This document shows positions 1 through 7,267 of a stretch of DNA of 35,666 nt, in pieces. Within the stretch, counting starts at the first letter, position 1. Each line of letters starts with the position of its first letter. The DNA comes from a bacterium. Lineage in GTDB: Bacteria; Bacillota; Limnochordia; DTU080; RSA5. The notes beneath the pieces are model-generated. The model was not told the origin of the DNA. It saw only the letters and a program-made list of their open reading frames with translations, and did not search any database. The position numbers and the translations under genes were made by a program. The stretch is taken from contig PKEU01000141.1 of the NCBI GenBank assembly GCA_002919195.1, positions 1 through 35,666 of the forward strand, read 5' to 3'.

Positions 1-1449
1 CCTGATGTCGCCGACTTGGAAGTTCTTACCGTAACGGGCGTGATTGCTGGTCATGTGGTACGCCCGTTCGACGTACCGCGCATCGACGCCCGGGTAGTTA
101 AATGCGATCGACTTAGCGGTAAGCTCAGGATCGCCGAGATCCAAGCCGTTGATCGTCAGTGTGTAGTCGATGTTTTGCGGCGAATTCATGATCTTGTCGC
201 CGGTGGCGGCCAAGATCTGGATCGCCCCATCGGGAAGGACCACGTGCGTCACGCCCTCCTCGCCGATCTGGAGGAACCGCCGGTTTTCGAGCTTCGAAAT
301 CCAATCCAGGTAAAGGAGCGATGCCAGCGGCTCTTTGTTGGTGACCGGGAAGAAGATCTTGCGGTCGACCGGGGCGCTCAAAAACTTGCGGGGAATGCCG
401 GCGTCGTTTAAGAAAGGCTCTACGGCGATGTAAGCCGCCTCCGGGCCGACAAGCCGCTGCAGCGCCACGTGGATGCTGTCCTCGCCATTGCGATACGGGT
501 AATCCCAGTTGTGCATAAAGGCCCCGACGAACCCTTGCTTCATCAAATCGTCCTCCGTCGTGTCGCCGGGTCGAGAGAGCGTGAACTCCTTCCAAATCAG
601 ACCTTCATTGTACCACTGGTTGAGTTTGCGAACCCCCTCTTTGTAGCCGGGAAAGAGGAAGCGGCGATCATCGTATCCGTAGATGAACATCTCTTTGTCC
701 GTCAAGCTTTCCGGCACAAAGGACGTCAAGAGATGCTCGTTGCGCCACCCCACGTCAAAGCTGGTCGAATACGGGATCATCTTGTCGGCATTTTCGCCCA
801 AGAGGAGCTCGGCGTTGTCGCGAAACGCCCTGAGCATGTTTTCGAACTCTTCGAGCGTGGTGGGCTCAGGTAGGCCCAGCTTCTTCAACCAGTCCTCCCG
901 GACAAAGGTGTTGATCCGCTTGTTTTGGAAAAGCAGCGCTTCGATCGCCCAAATCCTGCCCGTCTCCGGATCCTGGTTCCAATACAAGTTGGACTCGCCC
1001 AAAAGCTCCCACAGGTTGGGAAGCACGTCCTTATATTTTTCCAGATACGGCGCGAGGTCGATCACACCGCCCATGTTGGCGTAAGTCTGGATGGTGGTAT
1101 AGCTGTAGGTGACCGAGACGTCCGGCGCATCACCGGCCGCGAGGAGATTGTTGAGGACTTCCACCTCAGTCCAGCGGGGCACCGGCACAAAAGTGACGGC
1201 GATGTTGTGATCGCGGAGCACGCCCTCTTTGATCCAATTGGTGTAGAAGTTGTTTTCCGGCGGCGAACCCCCGGGATTGCTCCGGTCGTACACCTCGACC
1301 GTAATGTGCCGCGTCGTCTTAAACCTGCGGGTCACCGGATCGAAGTCGGGATCGTCGGGAATGGCAGCGGAGCTTAAGGCAGCCCAACCCAGCACCAGCG
1401 CCATGACCAGTAACAGCGACCCAAAATGACCCAGCGGACCTCTCCTCAT
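1..1449 (-). CDS. Extracellular solute-binding protein of a sugar ABC importer (LplA/YtcQ-like), partial at 3' end
   Basis: A reading frame runs without a stop from an ATG at 1449 to the left edge (483 codons), so the C-terminus is missing. The start is preceded by an AAAGGATG ribosome site about 8 bases upstream. The N-terminus is a signal peptide (MRRG, then a hydrophobic run ending ALSSAA) with no lipobox Cys, so cleavage by signal peptidase I is likely. The mature part resembles large family-1 sugar-binding proteins of the LplA/YtcQ type (about 500-550 residues), with the N-terminal lobe containing GDAPDVSVTYSY and the phrase NLYWNQDPETGRIWAIEA. It captures a carbohydrate outside the cytoplasmic membrane and delivers it to the two permeases encoded just upstream (1492-3440). 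The ligand is unknown. Family assignment is by overall character, not by a search. Confidence 0.9.
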   Translation of the reverse strand, partial: MRRGPLGHFGSLLLVMALVLGWAALSSAAIPDDPDFDPVTRRFKTTRHITVEVYDRSNPGGSPPENNFYTNWIKEGVLRDHNIAVTFVPVPRWTEVEVLNNLLAAGDAPDVSVTYSYTTIQTYANMGGVIDLAPYLEKYKDVLPNLWELLGESNLYWNQDPETGRIWAIEALLFQNKRINTFVREDWLKKLGLPEPTTLEEFENMLRAFRDNAELLLGENADKMIPYSTSFDVGWRNEHLLTSFVPESLTDKEMFIYGYDDRRFLFPGYKEGVRKLNQWYNEGLIWKEFTLSRPGDTTEDDLMKQGFVGAFMHNWDYPYRNGEDSIHVALQRLVGPEAAYIAVEPFLNDAGIPRKFLSAPVDRKIFFPVTNKEPLASLLYLDWISKLENRRFLQIGEEGVTHVVLPDGAIQILAATGDKIMNSPQNIDYTLTINGLDLGDPELTAKSIAFNYPGVDARYVERAYHMTSNHARYGKNFQVGDIR

Positions 1450-1491
1450 GTTACCATCCTTTCTCTTGGATTGGATTGCCTGGGCCCGATC

Positions 1492-2406
1492 TTACTCCTT
1501 GATCGCGCCCAGGGTGGCGCCTGTGATGAAGTACTTTTGCAGCCACGGGTAAACGAGAAGAATGGGGACCGTGGCAAACATGACGGTGGCCGCCTTGAGT
1601 GTTTCACTCATCCCGGGGGTCACAAAGCCTTCTTGCGTTGCCACTTCGATGCTGGTGACGGCGTTGAGAATGTTAAAGAGCAAGAGCTGGATGGGATGGT
1701 ACGTCCGGTTGTTCATAAACATCAGTGCGTCGGAATAGCCGTTCCAGCGCGCCACCGCGTAAAACAGCGCGAGCGTCGCCAGCACAGGTTTCGATAGCGG
1801 CAAGTAGATGCGGACGAGAATCTGAAAGGGGCTTGCGCCATCGATCTCAGCCGACTCCCGCAGGCTTGCCGGGATCGTGTAAAAAAAGCTCCGCATGATA
1901 ATCATGTTAAAAACGCTCAAGGCGTTGGGAATCACCAATACGGCAGGTTTATTGAGCAAGCCCAGGTCTTTGAGGAGGAGGTACATAGGGATCGTCCCCG
2001 CGTTGAAATACATCGTAAAGAGAATCAAGGCGTTGATCAGACGACGACCCACGAGCTTATCGTAGGTAAGCGGGTACGCGCACAAGATGGTCATCGTCAT
2101 CGCGACGCCGGTGTAAATCGCCGTCAGGATGATCGTCCAGACCAAAGACCAGGTGTATTTGGCGTCGCTGAGCACGAGCTGATAAGCTTGCAAGTTAAAT
2201 CCTACAGGCCAAAGGGACACCCGGCCGCGAATCAGCGCGTCCGCGGAGCTCAACGAGCGAGCCAACACGTGCAACATCGGCAACAGGCATGCGAGGACGA
2301 TGAGGAGGCAGATCAGCGCGATCACGAAATCTCCGATGCGCGTGCCCCGGGACTTGACTTTGCGGGTGGTGGGGGTGAGTTCCCTAACTTCTACATGGGA
2401 AGCCAT
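1492..2406 (-). CDS. Carbohydrate ABC transporter permease, LplC/YtcP-like
   Basis: Inner-membrane permease of about 304 residues with six predicted helices. The binding-protein-dependent permease (EAA) loop is visible as ESAEIDGASPFQILVRIYLP, and the C-terminus ATLGAIKE is typical of LplC/YtcP-type subunits. I place the start at the ATG at 2406 because GGAGAGG lies 8 bases upstream; a TTG at 2430 would extend it by 8 residues but lacks a better ribosome site. It pairs with the LplB-like permease at 2499-3440 and the binding protein at 1-1449 in one leftward operon. No ATPase is encoded nearby; such importers in Bacillota commonly share an MsmX-like ATPase (known of the family, inferred here). 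A perfect 14-bp palindrome sits just upstream of its start. Confidence 0.92.
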   Translation of the reverse strand: MASHVEVRELTPTTRKVKSRGTRIGDFVIALICLLIVLACLLPMLHVLARSLSSADALIRGRVSLWPVGFNLQAYQLVLSDAKYTWSLVWTIILTAIYTGVAMTMTILCAYPLTYDKLVGRRLINALILFTMYFNAGTIPMYLLLKDLGLLNKPAVLVIPNALSVFNMIIMRSFFYTIPASLRESAEIDGASPFQILVRIYLPLSKPVLATLALFYAVARWNGYSDALMFMNNRTYHPIQLLLFNILNAVTSIEVATQEGFVTPGMSETLKAATVMFATVPILLVYPWLQKYFITGATLGAIKE

Positions 2407-2425
2407 GGCTCTTACCTCTCCGCTT

Positions 2426-2439
2426 GACAAACGTTTGTC
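2426..2439. promoter_or_regulatory. LacI-type operator-like palindrome inside the leftward importer operon
   Basis: GACAAACGTTTGTC is a perfect 14-bp palindrome with the central CG usual in LacI-family operators. It lies in the 92-bp gap between the two permease genes, 20 bases before the second permease's start. The island's LacI-family regulator (9001-9975) is the obvious candidate binder, but that is inference. A site within an operon could act as a roadblock or mark a secondary promoter; I see no convincing -35/-10 pair next to it. Confidence 0.5.
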
Positions 2440-2498
2440 GAGCTACGAAGACTTCCGCTCCGGCGGCCAGCAGCGCTCCCACACCGCGGCAAGAAACC

Positions 2499-3440
2499 TC
2501 ACCAGACGCCCCGCTCGCCGTACCGCTTGGCGAGGGCGTTCGCAGCAAACAGGAAGATGACACAGACCACCGATTGGAACAATCCGACCGCGGTCGTCAG
2601 GGAGAACTGGAGGCCCCGAATGCCGTAGGTATAGACGTACGTGGCGAGGACGTTGGAAACATCGTAAACCAACGCGTTGCTCAAGGCGTAGGGCCGGTCG
2701 AAATCACTGCTCAAAATCTGCCCCAAATTTAAGATGAGCAAGGTGATAATGGTGGGACGGATTCCTGGAATGGTGACGTAGCGAATCTTTTGCCACCGGT
2801 TGGCCCCGTCGATCTCCGCGGCTTCGTAAAGTTCGGGATTGATGCCCGTCAGTGCGGCCAGATAGATGATCGAGTTCCAGCCGAGGCTTTTCCAAACGCC
2901 GAGAAAGACATACGTCGCAACCCACCATCCAGGTTCCGTCAAAAACGGTATGGGGTCAAAGCCCATCCGCCGGAGGGCGATATTGACCAAGCCCGTTTGC
3001 GGCGCGAAAACTTGAACCGCTAACCCCGCGATGATGACCCACGAAAGAAAGTGCGGCATGTAGGTGACCGTCTGCGTAAAGCGTTTGAAACGCATGAACG
3101 GCAGCTCATTGAGGAGCAGGGCAAAGAGGATGGGCGCGGGGAATCCCACCAATAGATCGAGGAAGTTGAGCATGAGCGTGTTGCGGAGCGCATTGAGGAA
3201 GTCCCGGTTGGAAAAGGCCCTGACAAAATATTCAAAGCCCCAGTGGTCGGCCCAGGGCATCTCCCAGACGCTTTGAAAGAGGCTATACTTCTTAAAGGCG
3301 ATCAAGATATAGGACATCGGGATGTAGCGGAAAATCGCGAAGTAAAGGAGGGGCAAGAGCAGCATCAGGTATAAGGACCAGTAGTACCGCAGGTAATTGA
3401 CGACCTTGCGGATCCTCCGGGGCGCAAGAAGCGTAGCCAT
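2499..3440 (-). CDS. Carbohydrate ABC transporter permease, LplB-like
   Basis: First gene of the leftward importer operon, 313 residues, ATG at 3440 with a GGAG ribosome site 9 bases upstream. Six membrane segments are predicted, starting with a long hydrophobic helix after the basic N-terminus (RRIRKVVNYLRYYWSLYLML). The EAA loop reads EAAEIDGANRWQKIRYVTIP, which docks on the ATPase. The N-terminal pattern, with FRYIPMSYILIAFKKYSL following the first helix, is characteristic of LplB-type subunits that work with large YtcQ-like binding proteins. A strong sigma-A-type promoter lies about 110 bases upstream (3551-3579). The gap of 92 bases to the next gene contains the palindrome at 2426-2439. 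The substrate is not deducible. Confidence 0.93.
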   Translation of the reverse strand: MATLLAPRRIRKVVNYLRYYWSLYLMLLLPLLYFAIFRYIPMSYILIAFKKYSLFQSVWEMPWADHWGFEYFVRAFSNRDFLNALRNTLMLNFLDLLVGFPAPILFALLLNELPFMRFKRFTQTVTYMPHFLSWVIIAGLAVQVFAPQTGLVNIALRRMGFDPIPFLTEPGWWVATYVFLGVWKSLGWNSIIYLAALTGINPELYEAAEIDGANRWQKIRYVTIPGIRPTIITLLILNLGQILSSDFDRPYALSNALVYDVSNVLATYVYTYGIRGLQFSLTTAVGLFQSVVCVIFLFAANALAKRYGERGVW

Positions 3441-3488
3441 ATCAGGTTGCTCCGACTCCTATGACGAAGTACCTCAAGAGAACCCCCC

Positions 3489-3510
3489 TATGCAGCGATA
3501 TTTCTGCATA
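3489..3510. repeat. Inverted repeat in the leader of the leftward importer operon
   Basis: TATGCAG at 3489-3495 and CTGCATA at 3504-3510 are perfect 7-bp arms around an 8-base loop. The repeat lies about 35-55 bases downstream of the predicted transcription start and about 50 bases before the LplB-like gene. It could be an operator for an unidentified regulator or a weak mRNA hairpin; nothing in the sequence decides between these. Confidence 0.45.
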
Positions 3511-3550
3511 TAGTTCACATAAGTTCTAATAGCGTGTCTTTTCAGACCTA

Positions 3551-3579
3551 ATTTTAGTAGGTCGTGGTATTTGTGTCAA
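3551..3579 (-). promoter_or_regulatory. Sigma-A-type promoter for the leftward sugar importer
   Basis: On the minus strand TTGACA (3579-3574) is followed by exactly 17 bases and TAAAAT (3556-3551). This is a perfect -35 hexamer and a near-consensus -10 (one mismatch to TATAAT) at optimal spacing. Transcription would start near 3544, giving a leader of about 100 bases before the LplB-like start at 3440. This makes constitutive strength likely unless repressed. Confidence 0.8.
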
Positions 3580-3711
3580 TCCTGAATCATTGTCGCCACG
3601 CATTTCCTACATGTGAACAGCTCTCGTCCTCTCCACTCAACCCTGAATCCCATCATGTTTTTTACAATTGAGAAGAAGGAAATCAAGAACACACGTGGAA
3701 AATCGTGTACC

Positions 3712-3725
3712 TGAAATCGATTACA
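3712..3725. promoter_or_regulatory. cre-like / LacI-family operator upstream of the SDR-importer operon
   Basis: TGAAATCGATTACA fits the Bacillus catabolite-responsive element consensus TGWAANCGNTNWCA at every fixed position and is a near-palindrome with central CG. It lies 44 bases before the SDR start. Known biology: CcpA and other LacI-family proteins bind such sites. Whether CcpA or the operon's own LacI-type regulator acts here is open. Confidence 0.55.
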
Positions 3726-3768
3726 GCACCCAATGATTTATCTCGCTAACGAAACGAGGGAATAGCAT

Positions 3769-4488
3769 ATGGCAAAACTAAACGAGTTGGTAATTGTCGT
3801 TTCCGGCGCCACCGGAGGAATAGGACAAGCAATCGTAAAACGATTACAGGAAGAAGGCGCCGTCGTCGTAGCGACGGACGTGACTGCGTCGCCGCAAGAG
3901 ACAAATGTCGAGTTTATCCAGGCAGATCTCGCTCGACCCGAAGAGATCAGGGCCCTTTTTCAGAGAGTTGATGAAAAGTACGGGCGCATCGACGGTTTGG
4001 TCAACAACGCAGGAGTCAACCGCCGCGCCACGACGATGGACGTCACGGTCGAAGAGTGGGACTTCATCATGGACGTCAACCTTCGCGGGACCTTTTTTAT
4101 GTGCCAGGAGGCCTGCCGGCGTATGATCCAGCAAAAGCGCGGCGCGATCGTCAATATCGCGTCGTCAGCCGCCAAAGTGGGCGGCAAGATCGCCGGCATT
4201 CACTATTCGATCGCGAAAGCGGGCGTCAATGCGATGACGATGCTGATCGCAAAGGACATGGCCGCACACGGCATCCGAGTGAACTCAATTTGCCCTGGCC
4301 CTATCGACACACCGTTCCATAGCGAAACCACCGATGCAGAACGGGAACGGGCGATTCAAAACATCCCGCTCGGCAGATTCGGAAAGCCCGAAGAGATCGC
4401 CGCCGTCGTCTCCTTCTTGCTCTCAGAGGACGCCTCCTACATGACCGGCGAGATCCTTGACGTCAACGGCGGCCTGATTATGGACTAG
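3769..4488 (+). CDS. SDR-family NAD(P)-dependent dehydrogenase (FabG-like)
   Basis: Cytoplasmic oxidoreductase of 239 residues, the normal size for classical short-chain dehydrogenases. The nucleotide-binding glycine motif SGATGGIGQA is at residues 12-21, NNAG (87-90 region) supports the central sheet, the active-site Tyr and Lys are in YSIAK (about 145-149), and PGPIDTP follows. GEILDVNGG near the C-terminus is typical of the family. It starts at ATG 3769 with GAGGG about 8 bases upstream and leads a rightward operon; the FAD-dependent oxidoreductase follows 12 bases later. In sugar-uptake operons such enzymes usually oxidise or reduce a sugar, sugar acid or polyol, but the substrate cannot be read here. 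It could equally be annotated as a 3-oxoacyl-ACP reductase by similarity; context argues against fatty-acid synthesis. Confidence 0.93.
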   Translation: MAKLNELVIVVSGATGGIGQAIVKRLQEEGAVVVATDVTASPQETNVEFIQADLARPEEIRALFQRVDEKYGRIDGLVNNAGVNRRATTMDVTVEEWDFIMDVNLRGTFFMCQEACRRMIQQKRGAIVNIASSAAKVGGKIAGIHYSIAKAGVNAMTMLIAKDMAAHGIRVNSICPGPIDTPFHSETTDAERERAIQNIPLGRFGKPEEIAAVVSFLLSEDASYMTGEILDVNGGLIMD

Positions 4489-4500
4489 GAGGTTCGAGCG

Positions 4501-5865
4501 ATGCAGTTTATCGAGGTTCCCGCCCAGCAGGTTCCTGTGAGGCTTGAGGCAGATGTCGTCGTCTGCGGCGGCGGCCCGGCGGGCATAGGCGCCGCCCTTG
4601 CCGCCGCCCGTACCGGAGCCAAGACGGTCTTGATCGAACGATACGGGTTTCTTGGTGGGATGGGCACCGCTGCGGCGGTCTGTACCTTCGCGTATGGTTA
4701 CCATGACAAGCGCCGGTTTATCATCGGTGGCGTCTTCCAAGAGATTCGCACGAAACTTCATCAACGGGGCGCCTTGATCATGACCGAGCGCAAAGGGTGG
4801 GAGCCGTTTAATCCCGAGCACTACAAGATGCTCGCTTTCGACTTGCTGCAAGAAGCTGGCGTTCACATTTTGTGCCACACCTACGTGAGTGACGTCCTTG
4901 TCGACAACGGTCGCATCAAAGCGGTTTTGATCGAAAGCAAAGCCGGTCGCCAGGCGGTCGTCGCCGACCTCTACATCGACGCTACGGGGGACGGAGACGT
5001 GGCCGCCCGGGCCGGCGTGCCCTTTGAAATCGGCCGGGAGTCGGACCAAGCGACACAGCCCCATACCTTGATGTATTTCTTGGGTAACGTCGACGTGCAC
5101 AAGACTGGAGAAATGCTGGCCCAGACCGGGCGTAGAGGCTATTGGCGGACGCCCGAAGGAAAGCCCTACCTAAATGCCACAGGTTTTGTGGATGAAATCA
5201 AGGCGGCCAAAGCAGCTGGATACCTCCCCACCATCATGCGCGATCACGTCGCATCGATTTTTACCATCCCGTGGCTCGATAACGTGGTCGGGGTCAATTT
5301 CGGTCGTATTACGGGAAGGCTCGCCCTCGACCCCAAGGCGCTCACAGAGGCGGAGATCATCGGTCGCGAGCAAATCCGAGAAGGCCTCGAGTTTCTCCGC
5401 CGGTACGTCCCTGGTTTCGAGCGAGCCGAAGTCATCGCGACCGGCCCCCAGGTGGGTGTACGGGAAACCCGGCGAATCATGGGCGAATACGTGATCAACA
5501 AAGACGACATCATCGAGCAGAGGCAGTTCGACGATGTCATCGCCCAGTCGTGCTATATGATCGATATCCATTCACCCGATTCGGACACGACCACCATCGT
5601 CAAGCTACCTCCGGGAACTCACTACGACATCCCCTACCGTAGTCTGGTCCCTAAGCAAATCGACAACCTGCTCCTTGCAGGGCGCTGCATTTCGGCAACC
5701 CATGAAGCCCTGGGATCGTTTCGCGTCCAGGCGATCTGCCTGGCGCTCGGGCAAGCGGCGGGAACCGCGGCGGCCCTGTGCGCTCAAAAGCGGACGACTC
5801 CCAGAGAGCTCAATGTTGCAGATCTCCAAAAAAGATTGGAGGTGGACGGCGCTATTTTAAGCTGA
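4501..5865 (+). CDS. FAD-dependent oxidoreductase (FAD_oxidored family)
   Basis: Flavoprotein of 454 residues. A Rossmann ADP-binding motif opens the protein: ADVVVCGGGPAGIGAALAAA at about 18-37, followed by the acidic IER at the end of strand 2. The second FAD-contacting region is LLLAGRCISATHEALGS near residues 388-404, followed by the helix-rich QAICLALGQAAGTAAALC, a signature of the FAD_oxidored (PF12831) type. AGGAGG sits just before ATG 4501, only 12 bases after the SDR stop, so the two are surely cotranscribed. Family members of this kind occur in sugar and sugar-acid catabolic loci, with poorly known substrates. Together with the SDR it suggests a two-enzyme oxidation/reduction step (for instance an epimerising or keto-sugar route) acting on what the downstream importer brings in. 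That pathway is inference. Confidence 0.88.
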   Translation: MQFIEVPAQQVPVRLEADVVVCGGGPAGIGAALAAARTGAKTVLIERYGFLGGMGTAAAVCTFAYGYHDKRRFIIGGVFQEIRTKLHQRGALIMTERKGWEPFNPEHYKMLAFDLLQEAGVHILCHTYVSDVLVDNGRIKAVLIESKAGRQAVVADLYIDATGDGDVAARAGVPFEIGRESDQATQPHTLMYFLGNVDVHKTGEMLAQTGRRGYWRTPEGKPYLNATGFVDEIKAAKAAGYLPTIMRDHVASIFTIPWLDNVVGVNFGRITGRLALDPKALTEAEIIGREQIREGLEFLRRYVPGFERAEVIATGPQVGVRETRRIMGEYVINKDDIIEQRQFDDVIAQSCYMIDIHSPDSDTTTIVKLPPGTHYDIPYRSLVPKQIDNLLLAGRCISATHEALGSFRVQAICLALGQAAGTAAALCAQKRTTPRELNVADLQKRLEVDGAILS

Positions 5866-5948
5866 CGACAGTCGAAAGCCGGCGACGACTCTTTCCCGGT
5901 AGCTGACGGAGTAGGCCATCGCGTAAAGGAATCGCAAGGGGTGAAACG

Positions 5949-7190
5949 ATGTTGCGACGGTTGGTTGTGATCTTGGTCGCATGCACGCTCATCGCGGCGG
6001 GAGCGGCGATGCCCGCGCTCGCAAGAGAGAAGATCACTGTATGGGCCTGGGGCGAAGCAGCGATCGCGATCCAGGAGCAGATTAAGCCCGATTTTGAGAA
6101 GCTCTACCCGGACATCGAGGTGGAACTGGTCCAGATGGGTCCGTGGGACCTCATGGACAAGCTTCTCATCTCGATTGCCTCGGGAGTAGGCGCTCCCGAT
6201 GTAAGCGAAGTCCTGCGCAGGGCGTTTTCGCCTTACGCCGAATCGGGCGGCCTCGTCGACCTGACAGAGCTCGCTTCCAAATACGAAAACGACGTATTGC
6301 CCGCGGCTTGGGCGCAGTCTGTCTTTGATGGCAAACTGTACGGCGCTCCCGGCGACACCAACCCCGGCTGGGTGATGTACAACAAGGAGATCTTTGACCA
6401 GTACGGCCTTGATCCCGAAGCAATTGTTACCTGGCAAGATTTCCTGGAAGTTGGTCAAAAGCTCAAAGAGCAAGGCGTTTACATGACCCAGTTGAGCATT
6501 CCCGCGGGTAGCTGGGGTGCCAACCACTATACCCTCTTTCTCAATTCCCGCGGGGGCAACCTCTTTACGCCTGAGGGCCAAGTGATTCGCAACAACGAGC
6601 TGGCTCTCGACACCCTCCGCTTCTACAACGAGCTGAAGGAAGTCGCCCTCGCTCTTCCCCAAAACGATCCGGCCATTTGGACGGCCTGGAAAGAGGGCAG
6701 GCTGGCGACGATGGCGCATAACGCGGGCCAAGCGGCGGTGCTCAAACAGCTCGCGCCTGAGTTGTCCGGGAAGATCCGTGTGATGCCTTGGCCGTTGTGG
6801 GCGCCTAATGCTCCGGCGACGACCGGTCAGTGGGGCGGCGCCAACTGGGTGATCCCTGAGGCGAGCACGAAAAAAGAAGCGGCGTGGAAGTTTATCGAGT
6901 ACATGACCTTCACCAAAGAAGGCGCGGCGGCCATGTGGTCCGCGGGGCAACTGATGCCGTCCTACATCCCCGCTCTCGAGACCCCAGCGTTTTACGAGCC
7001 GGATCCCTTCTTTGGGGGGCAAGTACCTTTTGACGCGATCCGCGCCCGGGAGATTCCTCCCCTTTATCAGTACGAATGGATCCGGGCGGAAGAGATCATC
7101 GGCAATGCGATCGATGCCATGTTCCTCCAAGGGGTCTCTCCCGAGCAGGCTTGGAACATGATCGAAAGCAACCTGGCACGGCTGCGCTAA
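5949..7190 (+). CDS. ABC sugar-binding protein, UgpB/MalE-like (family 1)
   Basis: Secreted solute-binding protein of 413 residues. The N-terminus is a clear signal peptide: MLRRL, a hydrophobic stretch, then a cleavage site after MPALA before REKITVWAWGEA. No lipobox Cys is present, unlike most monoderm binding proteins, which are lipoproteins. The TVWAWGEAAI opening, YNKEIFDQYGLDPE and EASTKKEAAWKFIEYMT near the C-terminus are typical of family-1 binding proteins. AAGGGGTG precedes the ATG at 5949. It lies 83 bases after the flavoprotein and is followed by a stem-loop and two permeases, so this is the receptor of the rightward importer. The ligand is unknown; aromatic residues such as the Trp in WGANHYTLF could stack on sugars. 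Confidence 0.92.
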   Translation: MLRRLVVILVACTLIAAGAAMPALAREKITVWAWGEAAIAIQEQIKPDFEKLYPDIEVELVQMGPWDLMDKLLISIASGVGAPDVSEVLRRAFSPYAESGGLVDLTELASKYENDVLPAAWAQSVFDGKLYGAPGDTNPGWVMYNKEIFDQYGLDPEAIVTWQDFLEVGQKLKEQGVYMTQLSIPAGSWGANHYTLFLNSRGGNLFTPEGQVIRNNELALDTLRFYNELKEVALALPQNDPAIWTAWKEGRLATMAHNAGQAAVLKQLAPELSGKIRVMPWPLWAPNAPATTGQWGGANWVIPEASTKKEAAWKFIEYMTFTKEGAAAMWSAGQLMPSYIPALETPAFYEPDPFFGGQVPFDAIRAREIPPLYQYEWIRAEEIIGNAIDAMFLQGVSPEQAWNMIESNLARLR

Positions 7191-7209
7191 TCCTCGTGGT
7201 CTTTCTGGC

Positions 7210-7242
7210 GGCGTGAAGGCAGGCGCACCCTGTCTTCACGCC
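7210..7242 (+). other. Intercistronic stem-loop between binding-protein and permease genes
   Basis: GGCGTGAAGGCAGG (7210-7223) pairs with CCTGTCTTCACGCC (7229-7242) to form a 14-bp stem with one G-U pair and a 5-base loop. It sits 20 bases after the binding-protein stop. Stem-loops here are known from malE-type operons, where they protect the upstream mRNA or partly terminate so that the binding protein outnumbers the permeases. The T-rich stretch after it is short and interrupted (GTTCCTTT), so partial termination or mRNA protection is more likely than a full stop. Confidence 0.7.
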
Positions 7243-7267
7243 GTTCCTTTCAAGGGGGGTGGCGACA

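Larger units (their letters stand above)
3441..3768. other. Divergent intergenic control region between two sugar-uptake operons
   Basis: These 328 bases separate the leftward LplB/LplC importer from the rightward dehydrogenase-importer operon and contain no credible gene. They are more AT-rich than the flanking genes. They hold a leftward sigma-A-type promoter (3551-3579), a 7-bp inverted repeat in the leader of that transcript (3489-3510), two copies of GTTCACAT in inverted orientation (3513-3520 and 3611-3618), and a cre/LacI-type site (3712-3725). I did not find a clear -35/-10 pair for the rightward operon. Confidence 0.7.

Noticed and set aside
125-595. 156-codon minus-strand frame in the binding-protein gene
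   Set aside because: It is a shadow frame inside the real solute-binding protein gene, rich in Arg and Gly with no family features.
5784-7130. 448-codon minus-strand frame opposite the sugar-binding protein
   Set aside because: Antisense to a gene with clear family motifs and signal peptide; its translation has no domain or membrane pattern.
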